From Selaginella moellendorffii (lineage: Eukaryota > Streptophyta > Lycopodiopsida > Selaginellales > Selaginellaceae), in contig NW_003314270.1 of the NCBI RefSeq assembly GCF_000143415.4, positions 680,453 to 744,452 on the forward strand: 64,000 bases of DNA, written 5' to 3'. Within the stretch, counting starts at the first letter, position 1. Every line of letters begins with the position of its first letter. Under the pieces are notes generated by a model. The model saw nothing but the letters and a program-made list of their open reading frames with translations. It had not been told where the DNA came from and did not search any database. Made by a program: the position numbers and the translations under genes. Positions 11,734 to 21,215 of the stretch are shown piece after piece.

Positions 11734-12850
11734 TCAGAGCGGGATACCGAATTTCTGGAGGCTGACAAGCTGCGGGTAAGGATGCGGAAAGTTTGTTACG
11801 TGAACAGCATTCTTATCGGGCCAAACCAAAGAAAGTACAGCGGAGGCTAGCATTCGCAGCTTGTCCAAGTCGAGAGTACTTGTCCTTCTGGCTTTGCCAA
11901 ATCCGCTCTGTTGCACCACGAGTTTGCGAAATCAACAGCGAGTGAAGTGAGCCATCCGGGCTTACATGTTGAGAACATCAAGGAACGGTATGTTTCCTTC
12001 CGGAGTTGCCCGTTGCCATCAAGCAGTAGATTCCTGTTACCATCAGTCGTCTTTACTTGAGCCAGAACGTAAGTCCCAAACGAGGTTCTGCGCAACACCG
12101 GAGAGCTGGGGTCTGAGTTGACATCTTCCGACGATCTATCGAACAGCACGGAGCTTCTGCCAGCCAAGAACACACATCACAAACGACTCGACTTTAGCAA
12201 CACAATACGTACCCGTAGCGAAGATCAAGTTTCTGAAGAATTTCCGGTTCCTGTGCTAGAATCTACACGAAGTGTGTACACTATGTCTCCACTTCCACCC
12301 TGTAGAACACATATATACATATAATGAGGAACAGAGAAAATAAAAACATTCTTTTCTTACCAACCTTCAACCTTGACGAACGCTGTCATGAGCTATTGGT
12401 ATATCTATGCGAGCGGCAAGTCAGCGACTTCTCGTACAAGTCGTCCTGATCTCATCCACACCTCTGAAAAGGTACCAGCAGATGACGGTCACGAGGAGGA
12501 GCTCGCTGGTAGCATAATAATCGAAATGTCTTCGTCATATACACCCCGACTTTCCTCGTTGATGAGAACCTTGTTGGGACATGGCGGCGTGACTTGAACA
12601 ACGCACGCAGCATCACATAGGTGCTTACAAATCGAATACGGAATTAAGGCAGTCGTCTAGAGGTCCAATAAGCTCTCTGGCGTTTGCATGCCCGCAATCC
12701 AAAGTCTCAGCTGACTCCTCCTGTGAGAGATTTGATTTCATTACGCGATAAACCAAGTAGAAAGGAGTACCTTGTCCATCCCCGGAAGAACGAATGCAAG
12801 GTGACTACCATCAGGAGATACGCATAAGCCACTCAAGAAAACGAAGGAAG
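11734..12850 (-). pseudogene. Broken chloroplast glutamyl endopeptidase (S9 family) relic
   Basis: On the minus strand, scattered pieces match the beta-propeller half of plant chloroplast glutamyl endopeptidase in the family's order. From high to low coordinates they are: VSPDGSHLAFVLPGMDK (about 12835-12773), LIGPLDDCLNSVFDL (about 12690-12640), VVQVTPPCPNKVLINEESRG (about 12600-12525), EVWMRSGRLVREVADLPLA (about 12465-12408), LFDRSSEDVNSDPSSPVLRR (about 12145-12085), and HVTNFPHPYPQLVSLQKFGI (ending near 11737). Stops and frame shifts separate them. The Ser-His-Asp hydrolase domain that should follow is not seen. Intact members cleave after Glu in the stroma; this copy cannot. The family match is from memory of conserved segments. 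Confidence 0.7.
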
Positions 12851-12984
12851 AAAACGCTCACAAAGTTGATCCTGGAACCGGGTGGCAACCCCACAAGCCC
12901 GTCGTGACAAGGACGACATATAAAGCCTTCTGTAATGAACTGTGAAAAATGATCTCTTTCTCTTTCCTGTAACAGAAAATAGCA

Positions 12985-13135
12985 AACGTCAGCTGATCGT
13001 CGAAAGCATCACACTCAGAATCATTCGGCCTCATCTCGGCAAAAATTTCTGGATCGCCATAGACTTGATCAGCCACAGCACGGAACAAGCAGTTGTACTT
13101 CGACTGAAATTCCTCGAACTTCCAAAGCTTGCTTA
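12985..13135 (-). pseudogene. OTU-type deubiquitinase fragment
   Basis: Read on the minus strand, this stretch gives FQSKYNCLFRAVADQVYGDP followed by EIFAEMR, which matches the start of the OTU cysteine-protease domain (D-G-N-C-L-F-R-A-V-A-D-Q-V-Y-G-D). The catalytic Cys is kept, but the DG before NC has become KY. The conserved C-D-Y region after EMR is missing, and a stop lies close upstream. Further minus-strand open stretches at 13223-13411 and 13427-13710 (for example VCVKSDLEIALSCLVEDRQL) may be other exons of the same decayed gene but are not recognisable. Confidence 0.6.
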
Positions 13136-13738
13136 TGACTCCCTTGTAGCTTGTTTATCTGGATAAAAACATACGAGAACTTCAATCGGTGGCTGTTCTT
13201 TCTTGGCTAACCTCATGGCGTTTCATCTCAAGCATCGCCTGCAAGAAAGAAGAAGCCCTATGTCTATACAAGCGGCTGAACGAAAAAACTGATTACACGA
13301 TCGTAAGTTCTGCTTGCGAGTTTTCAAAAGCATCCTTTCCAAAGCCGCATCTTCTGAGCGACAGATGCTTGTTCCTTGCTTGTACACGCTATTCTTCTCG
13401 GCAGTCACCAAGCTTCTTAGACGAGTTTACATATTTATGAGAAGAAAGGAACATGGTTTACGAAACGACTTGTTTTTCATGAGCCTCTGTGATTTGCTCG
13501 ACTTTGGCCTCCACACCGCTCCAAAGCTTTGTCCTCGCAGTGCTTTACTTTCAGCATGGCATTCCATTCTGGTTCTTAGCTTCCAATGCTCGTGTAGCTG
13601 CCGGTCCTCTACCAAACAAGACAGCGCAATTTCCAGGTCGCTCTTGACGCACACTTGTTCTTGGAGCCCAAAGAAAGCCCGTGGAGGACGATTTGCTGCT
13701 GCCTTGATTTCTTAACTATAAACCCTAAAGGGCCAATA
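13136..13738 (-). other. Coding-like minus-strand stretch, unassigned
   Basis: Two minus-strand frames (about 13427-13710 and 13223-13411) are open and GC-balanced, with peptides such as EIKAAANRPPRAFFGLQEQV and LKTRKQNLRSCNQFFRSAAC. They lie upstream of the OTU fragment and could be its neighbouring exons. The GC-rich sequence ends abruptly at about 13738, where the AT-rich island starts. Confidence 0.3.
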
Positions 13739-15140
13739 GAAAAGTTTAAATTAAACTTTTAAAAAAAGAAATTTTCACTTTACTTTCTAAAATAATAATT
13801 CATATTTTAATGGAAATACTCCTTTAGAAAATAAAAAATAAATTTAAATCTAATTTATAAATATCTTAACTAATGTATTTTAAAAGTCTATATTCTAAAG
13901 CTTTGCATTTGTTTCTTTTACATAGATGATAGGTCAAATATTTAATTTATGTGAATTAAGAATTCTACCAGAAAAAAGATAATTGTAAATAATATAGACT
14001 TTCCTTTATGACAAATAAATATTATTTAATTAAATTTTGAATTCTTGAGTAATGTCATATTTTAAATTTATATTTCTGTACTATATAATTATTTTAACTT
14101 CGAAATTAGTTTATACTAAATCAAATATTGAGTTTATTAGAAATAATAGTTTAACTGAAGAAGTAACTGGAATGATTGTAGATAATATAGATTTTCTTAT
14201 ATCTACAATTGGTCAAAACAATAAATATCCCCAAGATTATACAAAAAACTGGGAATTAAACCATCAAATGGGAGTTGCTAATATACAACTTCAAAGAATA
14301 CCATCATTATGCATTCCAAAAACTAATGAATTAGTAATTGGTCGTACATTACATCATGGATTAACAAGATTACTTATTGATTATTCAAAAGATATAAGAA
14401 ATGCACGTGCTAATTCATGTAAAGTTACAAATCGAAATTTTCAAATTCAGTACTCTTTCTCCTCTTTTGGGATTAATAATATGATGACATTTTTCTTTTC
14501 ATTGAGAAAATATTATAAAACTGAAAATTGTGATAATAGTATAACCACTTTAAACTCTGCATTTGAAAATCATATACTATATACAGGTCAATTTATACAA
14601 TCTCGGAATGGCAAAAACATATTATTAGTAGAATCAAATTGTAAAATTTCTATTTATTCTGGAAAAAATCTTTTATGGAGATCACAAAATATAAAAGAAT
14701 ATTATGGTTTATGTTTTTTAGTACTTCAGAAAGATGGTAATCTTGTTTTATATAATAACAAAAAATTAGTGGTGTGGTCAATTAACAAATTTTGTAAAGC
14801 TAACCCTCATTGCTATTTATTTACTTACCTTACATTACAAAATGATTGTAATTTAGTATCTTATAAAACAAAGTTAAATACTATTTGGTGGGCAACTAAT
14901 ACATATAACCATCAAGGATGTATTATTTAAAATTTCGTTTTCTATTTTACATTGTGGGTTTTTTGTTTTTGTTTCTTGATAATTTAGATTTAAAACATGA
15001 GATTCTTTCATATGTTACTAGTATTTCTCAAAATAACTTTAGGCCTTTTATAATATACTTCCTTTTTAACTACTTTTGGATTAGCCTAATCCTTATTTCC
15101 TTTATTTGTTTTTTAAATAAAAGTTACTCGGCCTCAAATT
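13739..15140. other. AT-rich island, possible foreign DNA
   Basis: Base composition changes sharply at about 13738 and again at about 15140, from balanced plant coding DNA to long A/T-rich sequence on both coding and non-coding parts. The island contains one long intronless ORF (14052-14930) and a second hydrophobic open frame (from 14918) overlapping it by 13 bp. No terminal repeats or target-site duplication were found. The right edge meets the stop codon of the RIF1 gene within a few bases. Transfer, organellar or contaminant origin, or an AT-rich native insertion are all possible. Confidence 0.55.
14052..14930 (+). CDS. Secreted B-lectin (GNA-like) domain protein, AT-rich, intronless
   Basis: An uninterrupted 292-aa ORF starting MSYFKFIFLYYIIILTSKLV, a clear signal peptide. 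Residues about 30-160 (for example KYPQDYTKNWELNHQMGVAN) match nothing I know. From about residue 175 the sequence has the monocot-mannose-binding (bulb) lectin pattern: LYTGQFIQSRNGKN, then FLVLQKDGNLVLYNNKKLVV (Q-x-D-x-N-x-V-x-Y type) and LTLQNDCNLVSYKTKLNTIW. In the last repeat Gly is replaced by Cys, and the family's usual Trp follows (IWWATNT). Codon use is extremely A/T-ending, unlike every neighbour. Frame integrity over 879 bp of such AT-rich DNA argues for selection or recent arrival. Carbohydrate binding outside the cell is the inferred role. Confidence 0.7.
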   Translation: MSYFKFIFLYYIIILTSKLVYTKSNIEFIRNNSLTEEVTGMIVDNIDFLISTIGQNNKYPQDYTKNWELNHQMGVANIQLQRIPSLCIPKTNELVIGRTLHHGLTRLLIDYSKDIRNARANSCKVTNRNFQIQYSFSSFGINNMMTFFFSLRKYYKTENCDNSITTLNSAFENHILYTGQFIQSRNGKNILLVESNCKISIYSGKNLLWRSQNIKEYYGLCFLVLQKDGNLVLYNNKKLVVWSINKFCKANPHCYLFTYLTLQNDCNLVSYKTKLNTIWWATNTYNHQGCII

Positions 15141-15223
15141 GCTTTATGACTGAAGACATCTTGAGAGCAAAGCTTGATCTACTTTGCTTTGCAAAAGCTC
15201 TAGCAATGCCTTGGAACGTTTGA
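14918..15223 (+). CDS. Hydrophobic AT-rich ORF overlapping the lectin ORF
   Basis: A 101-codon frame begins MYYLKFRFLFYIVGFLFLFL and has a second hydrophobic stretch (YFLFNYFWISLILISFICFL). Its last ~27 codons run antisense into the RIF1 coding region, so the 3' part is probably a chance read-through. It may be non-coding; hydrophobic frames are easy to generate in AT-rich DNA. Confidence 0.2.
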   Translation: MYYLKFRFLFYIVGFLFLFLDNLDLKHEILSYVTSISQNNFRPFIIYFLFNYFWISLILISFICFLNKSYSASNCFMTEDILRAKLDLLCFAKALAMPWNV

Positions 15224-18200
15224 GATCCTCCTTATCAAACTTCTCCCAAGAGCACGTCAACAGCATCTCAAGCACGCCAATCTCGCCCGAGGACTCCTCT
15301 TCTCGCTCAAACGCTTGGGCTCCTCCATGAGACGAGTAAATTCTTTGAGCCTTGAGGTTCCTTGGAGCAAGCTCCAGAGAGTGTGGACCCGTGAAATCCC
15401 CGGCGAGCTTGAGTGCTTCGTCCACAACAGCGGTGTCCAAGATATCAACGTCGAGGGAGTCCGCTGGAGTATCGAAATCGGCCTGGCTGAAGTCGACGGT
15501 GGTGTAAGTCTTCACTCCGGCTCCCTGTTCCCTCTGGAGCTTCCGGACTTCCTTCTGGTGATCCGTGAGAGCGAGTTCCTTCTGAGGCTGGCTTGGGATA
15601 AGCACGTAGCCGCTGCTTTTATCTTCCATCTCCATTCGTCCCGCATTGCTGAGCCGGACTTTCTTTCTCGGGATCTCGTCAGTGGCTAGTACTTGTCCAC
15701 CTGTTGCTGCTGCCGAGAAGACTTTTTTGAGTGGCGTGGCCTCAGGTGTTCTGTTCTCCATACTCTGCGCGTCCAGACTACCAGGCATGATTTGCGTTGT
15801 GTATGGCTCGAGGTCTGACGCAACTAGTCCTGGTAAAGTGATCGCCACCTGACTTTTGAGCTTCGCTAGTGATGGAAGAAGGCTGCTGGGATAGCTCAAG
15901 GCTGGCGTCCTGGCGTAAGTCTCTTCCCAGAATGCCAGAGTCCTGTTCGAGATTGGATCATACGGATGCTCCAATGCACAGGCCAAGCTCGATGCCTGGA
16001 GAAAGAGAAGGTCGGAGTCGAAGACCATCTCGGGCTGACACCTTTGAAGACAGGAGAGTAGGCCGTCCCACAACTGATGAAGCTTTTCCAGCAACGATGC
16101 AGGAAAGCTCTTGTCGGCGCTCAGTAACAAGTTCAAAGGCTTCTCGAGAACCTGTGCGTTCAAAATGGGAAATGAGTTGGTCTTCTTCTTTTTTTTTCTA
16201 TTCGACTGAAAAATCTCTTACGTGTAGAAGTCGTAAGGCGTTGTGCTGACTGCTGACTCGTTTGCTATAAAATGCCAGTGCTTCCAGGACCCTGTGACAA
16301 GCTTTAGCTCATAAGAATCAAGAACTAGAAGTAGCTTAACCTTGTTATGATTTTAATCGTAGAGGGACACTCCGTTCCTGCCAACATCAGCACCCTGAAG
16401 CATTAACAGCAAAAGATGAAAGTTAGTCCGCATGCGAAGTTGCATAAAACCATACCTGTTTGCGACAGTGATAACATCCCGCATTTCTCCATCAGCAACA
16501 TTAAAGCTTCTCCTTTTCCCGGTCTTGGATTTGTGGACGTCTGCTTGTCTGAGGGCATGACTAACACCAAATCCCGCAAGCTCGAGAAATTCGGTGAGAC
16601 CTGTCAACCTTAGACCACTTGAGATTTGTTCGTCAATAAGCTTAACCAGCCGTCGATAAAGCTCTTGCAGGAAGCTGCGATTTTTCAACGACGAAACTCT
16701 CCAAGTTGCTTCATAAAGCTGGATCCAAAGTGTTCTCGTAGAGCTGAGTTCTCTTCCTCCGGGTTGGAAAAAGCACTTCACGGGGAAAAGAAGAGCGTCG
16801 CATATACAACCAGTTTTCCCTTCACCACCAATATCACTAGTTTCATCGACGTAGTTTAGCAGCTGCTCTGCTACCGAGTTCCACCATTGCAGAAGGAACG
16901 CGCTCGCCATCTTCGGTTTTTTACCGCCAGCTGCTGAATACAGCAGACTTAAGCAGGCCACCTGTTCTTGAACACTTCCAAGGACGTCGAAAGGTGCTCT
17001 TAAAGCACAGAGAAGCGTTTCAGTCCCGTGAAGAATAGACTCTTCTGGTTCCCGGAGAAGCATGTCCATCCAGGCAGCCAGCATGTGCACAACCGGACGT
17101 ACCAGCACAGTCGTATGCTCCGTCCAAGATAATAAAGTATGAGAGCGCCGCCATGGAGTTCTGTAGAAGGACGATGCTAAAACCATGGGTCCGAGCTCGT
17201 CGATAAGAACTCTAAAGAAGTTCCATGCCCAAGTCTTCCAAATACTCGGAGAGTTTTCCTCGTTGCAAAGCCCGACGGCGAATCCCAGGAGCCAATGTAC
17301 ACCGTCTCGCTGCTCAGGACTGTGTTGAGCCGCCACCATGGTCTTCACGATGATGTACCATAGCCTGGCGGCAGCAGCCAGGCTCCAGTCTCTCTTTTCC
17401 TCCAGGCTCTTCATTCCACAGTCCCAGAAAAGCCTCATTGCCTCTTCAAGAACTTCAACACCTTTGAGAGTCCATGGCTCGAAATTCAACTTCGTTGCTT
17501 CTTCTAACAAAGGCTGGTCTCCTTGGATATCGGACGTTGCAAACGTAAGTCGAGTGAAGTCTGGTGTCGATGATAAGTTCGTCGAAGCATACGTTTCCAC
17601 CAGTGCAATGCAGTTTCGCCAAACCCACGGATCTCGCACCGGGTCGACATTTACGACAGCTTGAATGACTGGAACAACGCTGTGCTTGAAGTTTTGAGGA
17701 TCGTTCAAACGCGTACCGAGCACTTCCAGGATATGTATCCATGTCTTGCAATATCGGGACTTGACTGATAGAACACGCTCGCTCTTGATAGCAGATAGAA
17801 TAGGCGTCAACAGGAGCTTGAGGCGCTTCGGCTGAGCGTCGTCAGGCGGTATAACTGCATCAATAAACGATTCCCAAGCGTCCTGACAACGAGGAAAAGT
17901 ATTAGAAAAACACAGACATACATCGACGTACGCACATAAGTTGCAATCCTGGCCTGAGCGTCGTTCTTCGTGAATGCGAGCTCCGGAACTTTGATCAGCT
18001 CATTTGCTAGTGACTTATTGCTGATAAGATGGCTACCGAGCAATGTGATAAACATTTTCCAAGCGCTGATGGCTGCTGGAGCAACTTGACCACCGGAGGC
18101 TACCATTTTCATCAGCTTTGCCAGCAACGTAGTGCGTATATCGTTGGCACAAACCTTTTTCAAATTCACAATTTCAAAGTCACGCAAGGAACACTACCGA

Positions 18201-19065
18201 ACTGAGTACCTCTAAGAACAAAAGTGAGCAAGGCCGAATGTACACTAGAAGCTCGTCCAAGGCATGAGAAACCATGCATCTCTCGGCTTTGTCCATACTA
18301 ACGAGCCTCATATAAAGTGGTGGTGCCCAGACGTGTGCATGCGCTCGTGCTTTCGCTGGTGCTATGGAAACGACGAAACGAAGAGCCTGAAACTAAAACG
18401 TTATAGAATTAAAATGAAACTTTTGTCATACCTGTAGAGCCTCGAAGATCACGGAAAGCGAACCCAAATGGTTGTTGATCGCACACACTACAGCGCTGAT
18501 GAGGTTTTCAAAGTGATTCTCGATGATACTAGCCTTGAATTGCTGAACTGAAACGCACCACATGCTAAGTTTAAGTTGCAACTACACAGAAGGAAGCAGC
18601 TTCGTCAGAGAAAAAAAACTAAAAAAAACGAGGCCATGAAATGAAAAAAATGTGTATGAACCTTCTCGCTGCTGCCAGTAGCGATCTTCACGAAAGTTAG
18701 CAGAATTGTAGAGGCCAGATCGTCTAAGGTTTTGGCAAGAGAAAAAGGGTTAAAACAAAGAAGGATGGCGAAGGCTACCTGGAAGTTTTTCCACATAGCT
18801 CGAGTTGCTAATGAAGAAACCCAGGCACCGCAATGCGCTTGATGCCCTGCGCGCCGCAAACTCCCACGATTCACACACACAAATGAAGAACAAAACAAAA
18901 CACTTACAAGAGAGAATTTCGAGAGCTTGCATCCAAGCGCGCCTGCTCGAAGAAGAACCCCCAATCATCCGCATCCCCTTGCGGCGGCGAGCACTGAAGC
19001 GCTTGATACTGACGAATGCGCTCATCATCCGAGCTCGCCGCAAACTCCTGGATGGACATCTTCAT
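15144..19065 (-). CDS. RIF1: RIF1-like replication-timing / telomere-associated protein
   Basis: A multi-exon minus-strand gene. It starts at ATG 19065 (MKMSIQEFAASSDDERIRQY), with exon 1 ending at 18908, and stops at 15144. Exon pieces carry helical-repeat sequence typical of the RIF1 N-terminal domain: SSALRCLGFFISNSSYVEKL, DDLASTILLTFVKIATGSSE, VVCAINNHLGSLSVIFEAL, HVWAPPLYMRLVSMDKAERC, AISAWKMFITLLGSHLISNK and SRYCKTWIHILEVLGTRL. Large exons lie at about 16353-17815 and 15144-16155. The tail is charged and Ser/Pro-rich (for example SFDxP-like ATPLKKVFSAAATGG, IPRKKVRLSN). RIF1 recruits PP1 to set origin timing and limits end resection; I see no clear RVxF motif here. The AT-rich island begins right after the stop, so the native 3' UTR may be truncated. 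Confidence 0.82.
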
Positions 19066-19094
19066 CCGCGAAGACCCCACAAGCACAAGCGCTT

Positions 19095-19142
19095 AAACCC
19101 TAGCATCGTTCATTTTCCCGCCAGTTCTAGAATTTTCCCGCC
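19095..19142 (-). promoter_or_regulatory. Telo-box and paired E2F-type sites upstream of RIF1
   Basis: Thirty to 77 bp upstream of the RIF1 ATG (minus strand) lie a telo-box-type AAACCCTAG (19095-19103) and two copies of TTTTCCCGCC (19113-19122 and 19133-19142), each containing TTTCCCGC, a match to the plant E2F consensus TTTSSCGC. The copies are spaced 20 bp apart. These motifs together mark S-phase genes in plants, which fits a replication-timing factor. Confidence 0.65.
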
Positions 19143-19243
19143 ACATCTCAAACATTGGCTATTGTGTGTGAAGAACCCTAAAATTAGGGCAGAGGTGCCA
19201 GCGGCAAAATCTTCTTAGGTGAATCCACCAGAAGAATCTCTAG

Positions 19244-20902
19244 CTAGTCGCTCGCGTTTCTCTCTTTCCGGCTATCGATCTTCACCCATCTTCGATTCGG
19301 CACGTCCTCCTCGCACTGCCGGATGAGATTCTCCAGCGTCGTCTCCTCTCTAGTTCGATTGCAATCGCAGCTATACGGCTCGAAGTTTAGGAAGCACGGA
19401 TCCGACGCGAATACCCTGGTACACACCGGGTGCTCGGGATTGGGTTGGATCCACATGAGCCAGGGCCGGAGGTGCGCCAATCCTTGCGCGGCGTAGCCAA
19501 ACGTCGACAGAGGGCTGGTGATGAGAGTGTCAGCCAGCGAGAGAAGAAAGATCTCCATCAAGGCCTTCTCATCGTGGTGAGTTTGTCCGGTTTTTTGATG
19601 TTCTTCGTGGCTTGGCTGATGGACGCTAACTCGAATCCCTCCCTCGGTGGCAGCGTTTAAGTACGTTGCTCGCAACGCTTCGAGGTGAGCTTGGTTGAGC
19701 GAAGTGACCAGCACGGCAATGGATCTGCCGGAAGAAGAAGAAGAATTGGAGCTCTTCTTTGAGGTGAGTGCTTGCGATTGATCCTCCAAAGTGATGTTTT
19801 TGTGATTGATCTCGCTGGTTTCTCCCAGGATCTCCGGCTCCTCCTGCGTGACGTTTGGAAGAACTCGGTTCTCCACAGCGCACTGGAGAACTTCTCTCGC
19901 GTAGTTCTTGCGGACGCCCTCAAATCCAGGCGGCGCTCTCATCTGGATCCCAACCAGCGTCTCGGCGTGCGCCAAGTAAGAATCGTAGAACCGGGTGGTC
20001 CTCTTCCAGACGGAGTTTGAGGGGTGGAGCAAGTACCTTGTGGCATGATGAAAGATGGCGTCCTCGCCGGGGAAGAGCCGCTCCATCTCCGACTTGAACG
20101 ATGGAACGTAGTAGAGGCTGGGGACGTAGAAGACGTTCGATCGGACAAACACCCAGGGAACTTGGCTCCGGATCACGCCCTGCTGCTCCTCGCAGAAGAA
20201 CTTGGTGTCGTCGCGATCATACTCGTGGGTGATCCGGACGAGCACGGTTTCGGGGTACTTGACGCCGCTGGTGTTGCACTCTCCGGATCCAAACGCCTTG
20301 ACAACGCTGCCAAACCGGAAAGAATCATTCAGTGAGTACAGGAGATCCATCTTCGACTTTGGGAGGAGCCAGGAACTTTGAGGAAACGGCTCGCAGAAGA
20401 GGCGATCCATGTTTTCGGCGGCGGCGATGAGAAGAACTCGGTTCGTGAGCAGCGCGTAGATGAAGGTGGCGACGAGCGAGATCATCTTGTTGCCGAGGCC
20501 CATGTATCCGACGGCCACGATGAACTGGCACGGGGGATCCGACGGCGACGGTGGTGACTTGTCGGCCTCTCCAGCGCAGCGAGCGTGGAGCTCCTCGTAC
20601 TCCCGGAGCCGTTGGATGAGGCTATCGGACGGGCGGGAGGGGCTGGAGGGATGGCGGCGATACGACTGGTATTGGAACCGGCTGAGGCACTGGCGGCCGC
20701 GATCATCCTTTTGCTTCCACACTTCTGGGAGGAGGCCTTGCTCGTTCTCGTCGCTGCGAGGAGGAAGCGTGTGATTTAAGAGGATGAAGCTGGAGAAGAA
20801 TGGATTGGGCGATTGCTGGGCTTTGAGGAGGAAGTGCAAGGCGAGAGTGAGCGAGAGGACGAGGCCTACAAGGCGGAACCATGGCATTTTCAGGGCATGC
20901 AT
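19244..20902 (-). CDS. GT37 alpha-1,2-fucosyltransferase (xyloglucan-type)
   Basis: A single exon of 552 aa from ATG 20902 (MHALKMPWFRLVGLVLSLTL). It is a type II Golgi membrane protein with one anchor near residues 8-27. It transfers fucose from GDP-fucose to galactosyl side chains of cell-wall polysaccharide or proteoglycan. Plant FUT motifs are present in order: VGYMGLGNKMISLVATFIYA (N-terminal motif), VLVRITHEYD, LVGIQMRAPPGFEG (the GIQxR motif) and ITSPLSTFGYAAQGLAHLRP, then a Cys-rich end (CTRVFASDPCFLNFEPYSCD). A poly-Ser insert (SSNSSSSSG) sits in the catalytic region. Length and motif order agree with FUT1-like enzymes; the exact acceptor cannot be told from sequence. Confidence 0.9.
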   Translation of the reverse strand: MHALKMPWFRLVGLVLSLTLALHFLLKAQQSPNPFFSSFILLNHTLPPRSDENEQGLLPEVWKQKDDRGRQCLSRFQYQSYRRHPSSPSRPSDSLIQRLREYEELHARCAGEADKSPPSPSDPPCQFIVAVGYMGLGNKMISLVATFIYALLTNRVLLIAAAENMDRLFCEPFPQSSWLLPKSKMDLLYSLNDSFRFGSVVKAFGSGECNTSGVKYPETVLVRITHEYDRDDTKFFCEEQQGVIRSQVPWVFVRSNVFYVPSLYYVPSFKSEMERLFPGEDAIFHHATRYLLHPSNSVWKRTTRFYDSYLAHAETLVGIQMRAPPGFEGVRKNYAREVLQCAVENRVLPNVTQEEPEILGETSEINHKNITLEDQSQALTSKKSSNSSSSSGRSIAVLVTSLNQAHLEALRATYLNAATEGGIRVSVHQPSHEEHQKTGQTHHDEKALMEIFLLSLADTLITSPLSTFGYAAQGLAHLRPWLMWIQPNPEHPVCTRVFASDPCFLNFEPYSCDCNRTREETTLENLIRQCEEDVPNRRWVKIDSRKERNASD

Positions 20903-21215
20903 TGGTGGGTGATCGATCGACTTGGTCGCCCTACAAAATCAAAGCGCATGTGGAGCAAAGTTAGGAGAGCAAATCGGTAAGGTGGAACTATATACCGAAA
21001 ATTTGATTTTGACAAACTCAAGTTTAGTCCTCGAGAATTACATAGTTGTTTTGGACATTATTTAATCAAAGTAAAATGAGAAGAATATGCATTAAAAAGT
21101 AAACTGAGTTAATTTAATCAATTGATCCAGTGAACTTAATGATATTAATTAAAGTTTTGCTTAGGGTTTTTAGTGAATAACTTTTATATTAGAATATTTC
21201 TGACATTTTTAGGAA
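20903..21215. other. Intergenic AT-rich spacer
   Basis: The upstream flank of the fucosyltransferase and downstream flank of the P450. Mostly AT-rich; no gene seen. Confidence 0.6.

Noticed and set aside
13716-13727. Telomere-like aaaccctaaag at the left border of the AT-rich island
   Set aside because: A single motif of this length is common as a telo-box and gives no evidence of a telomeric or repair insertion.
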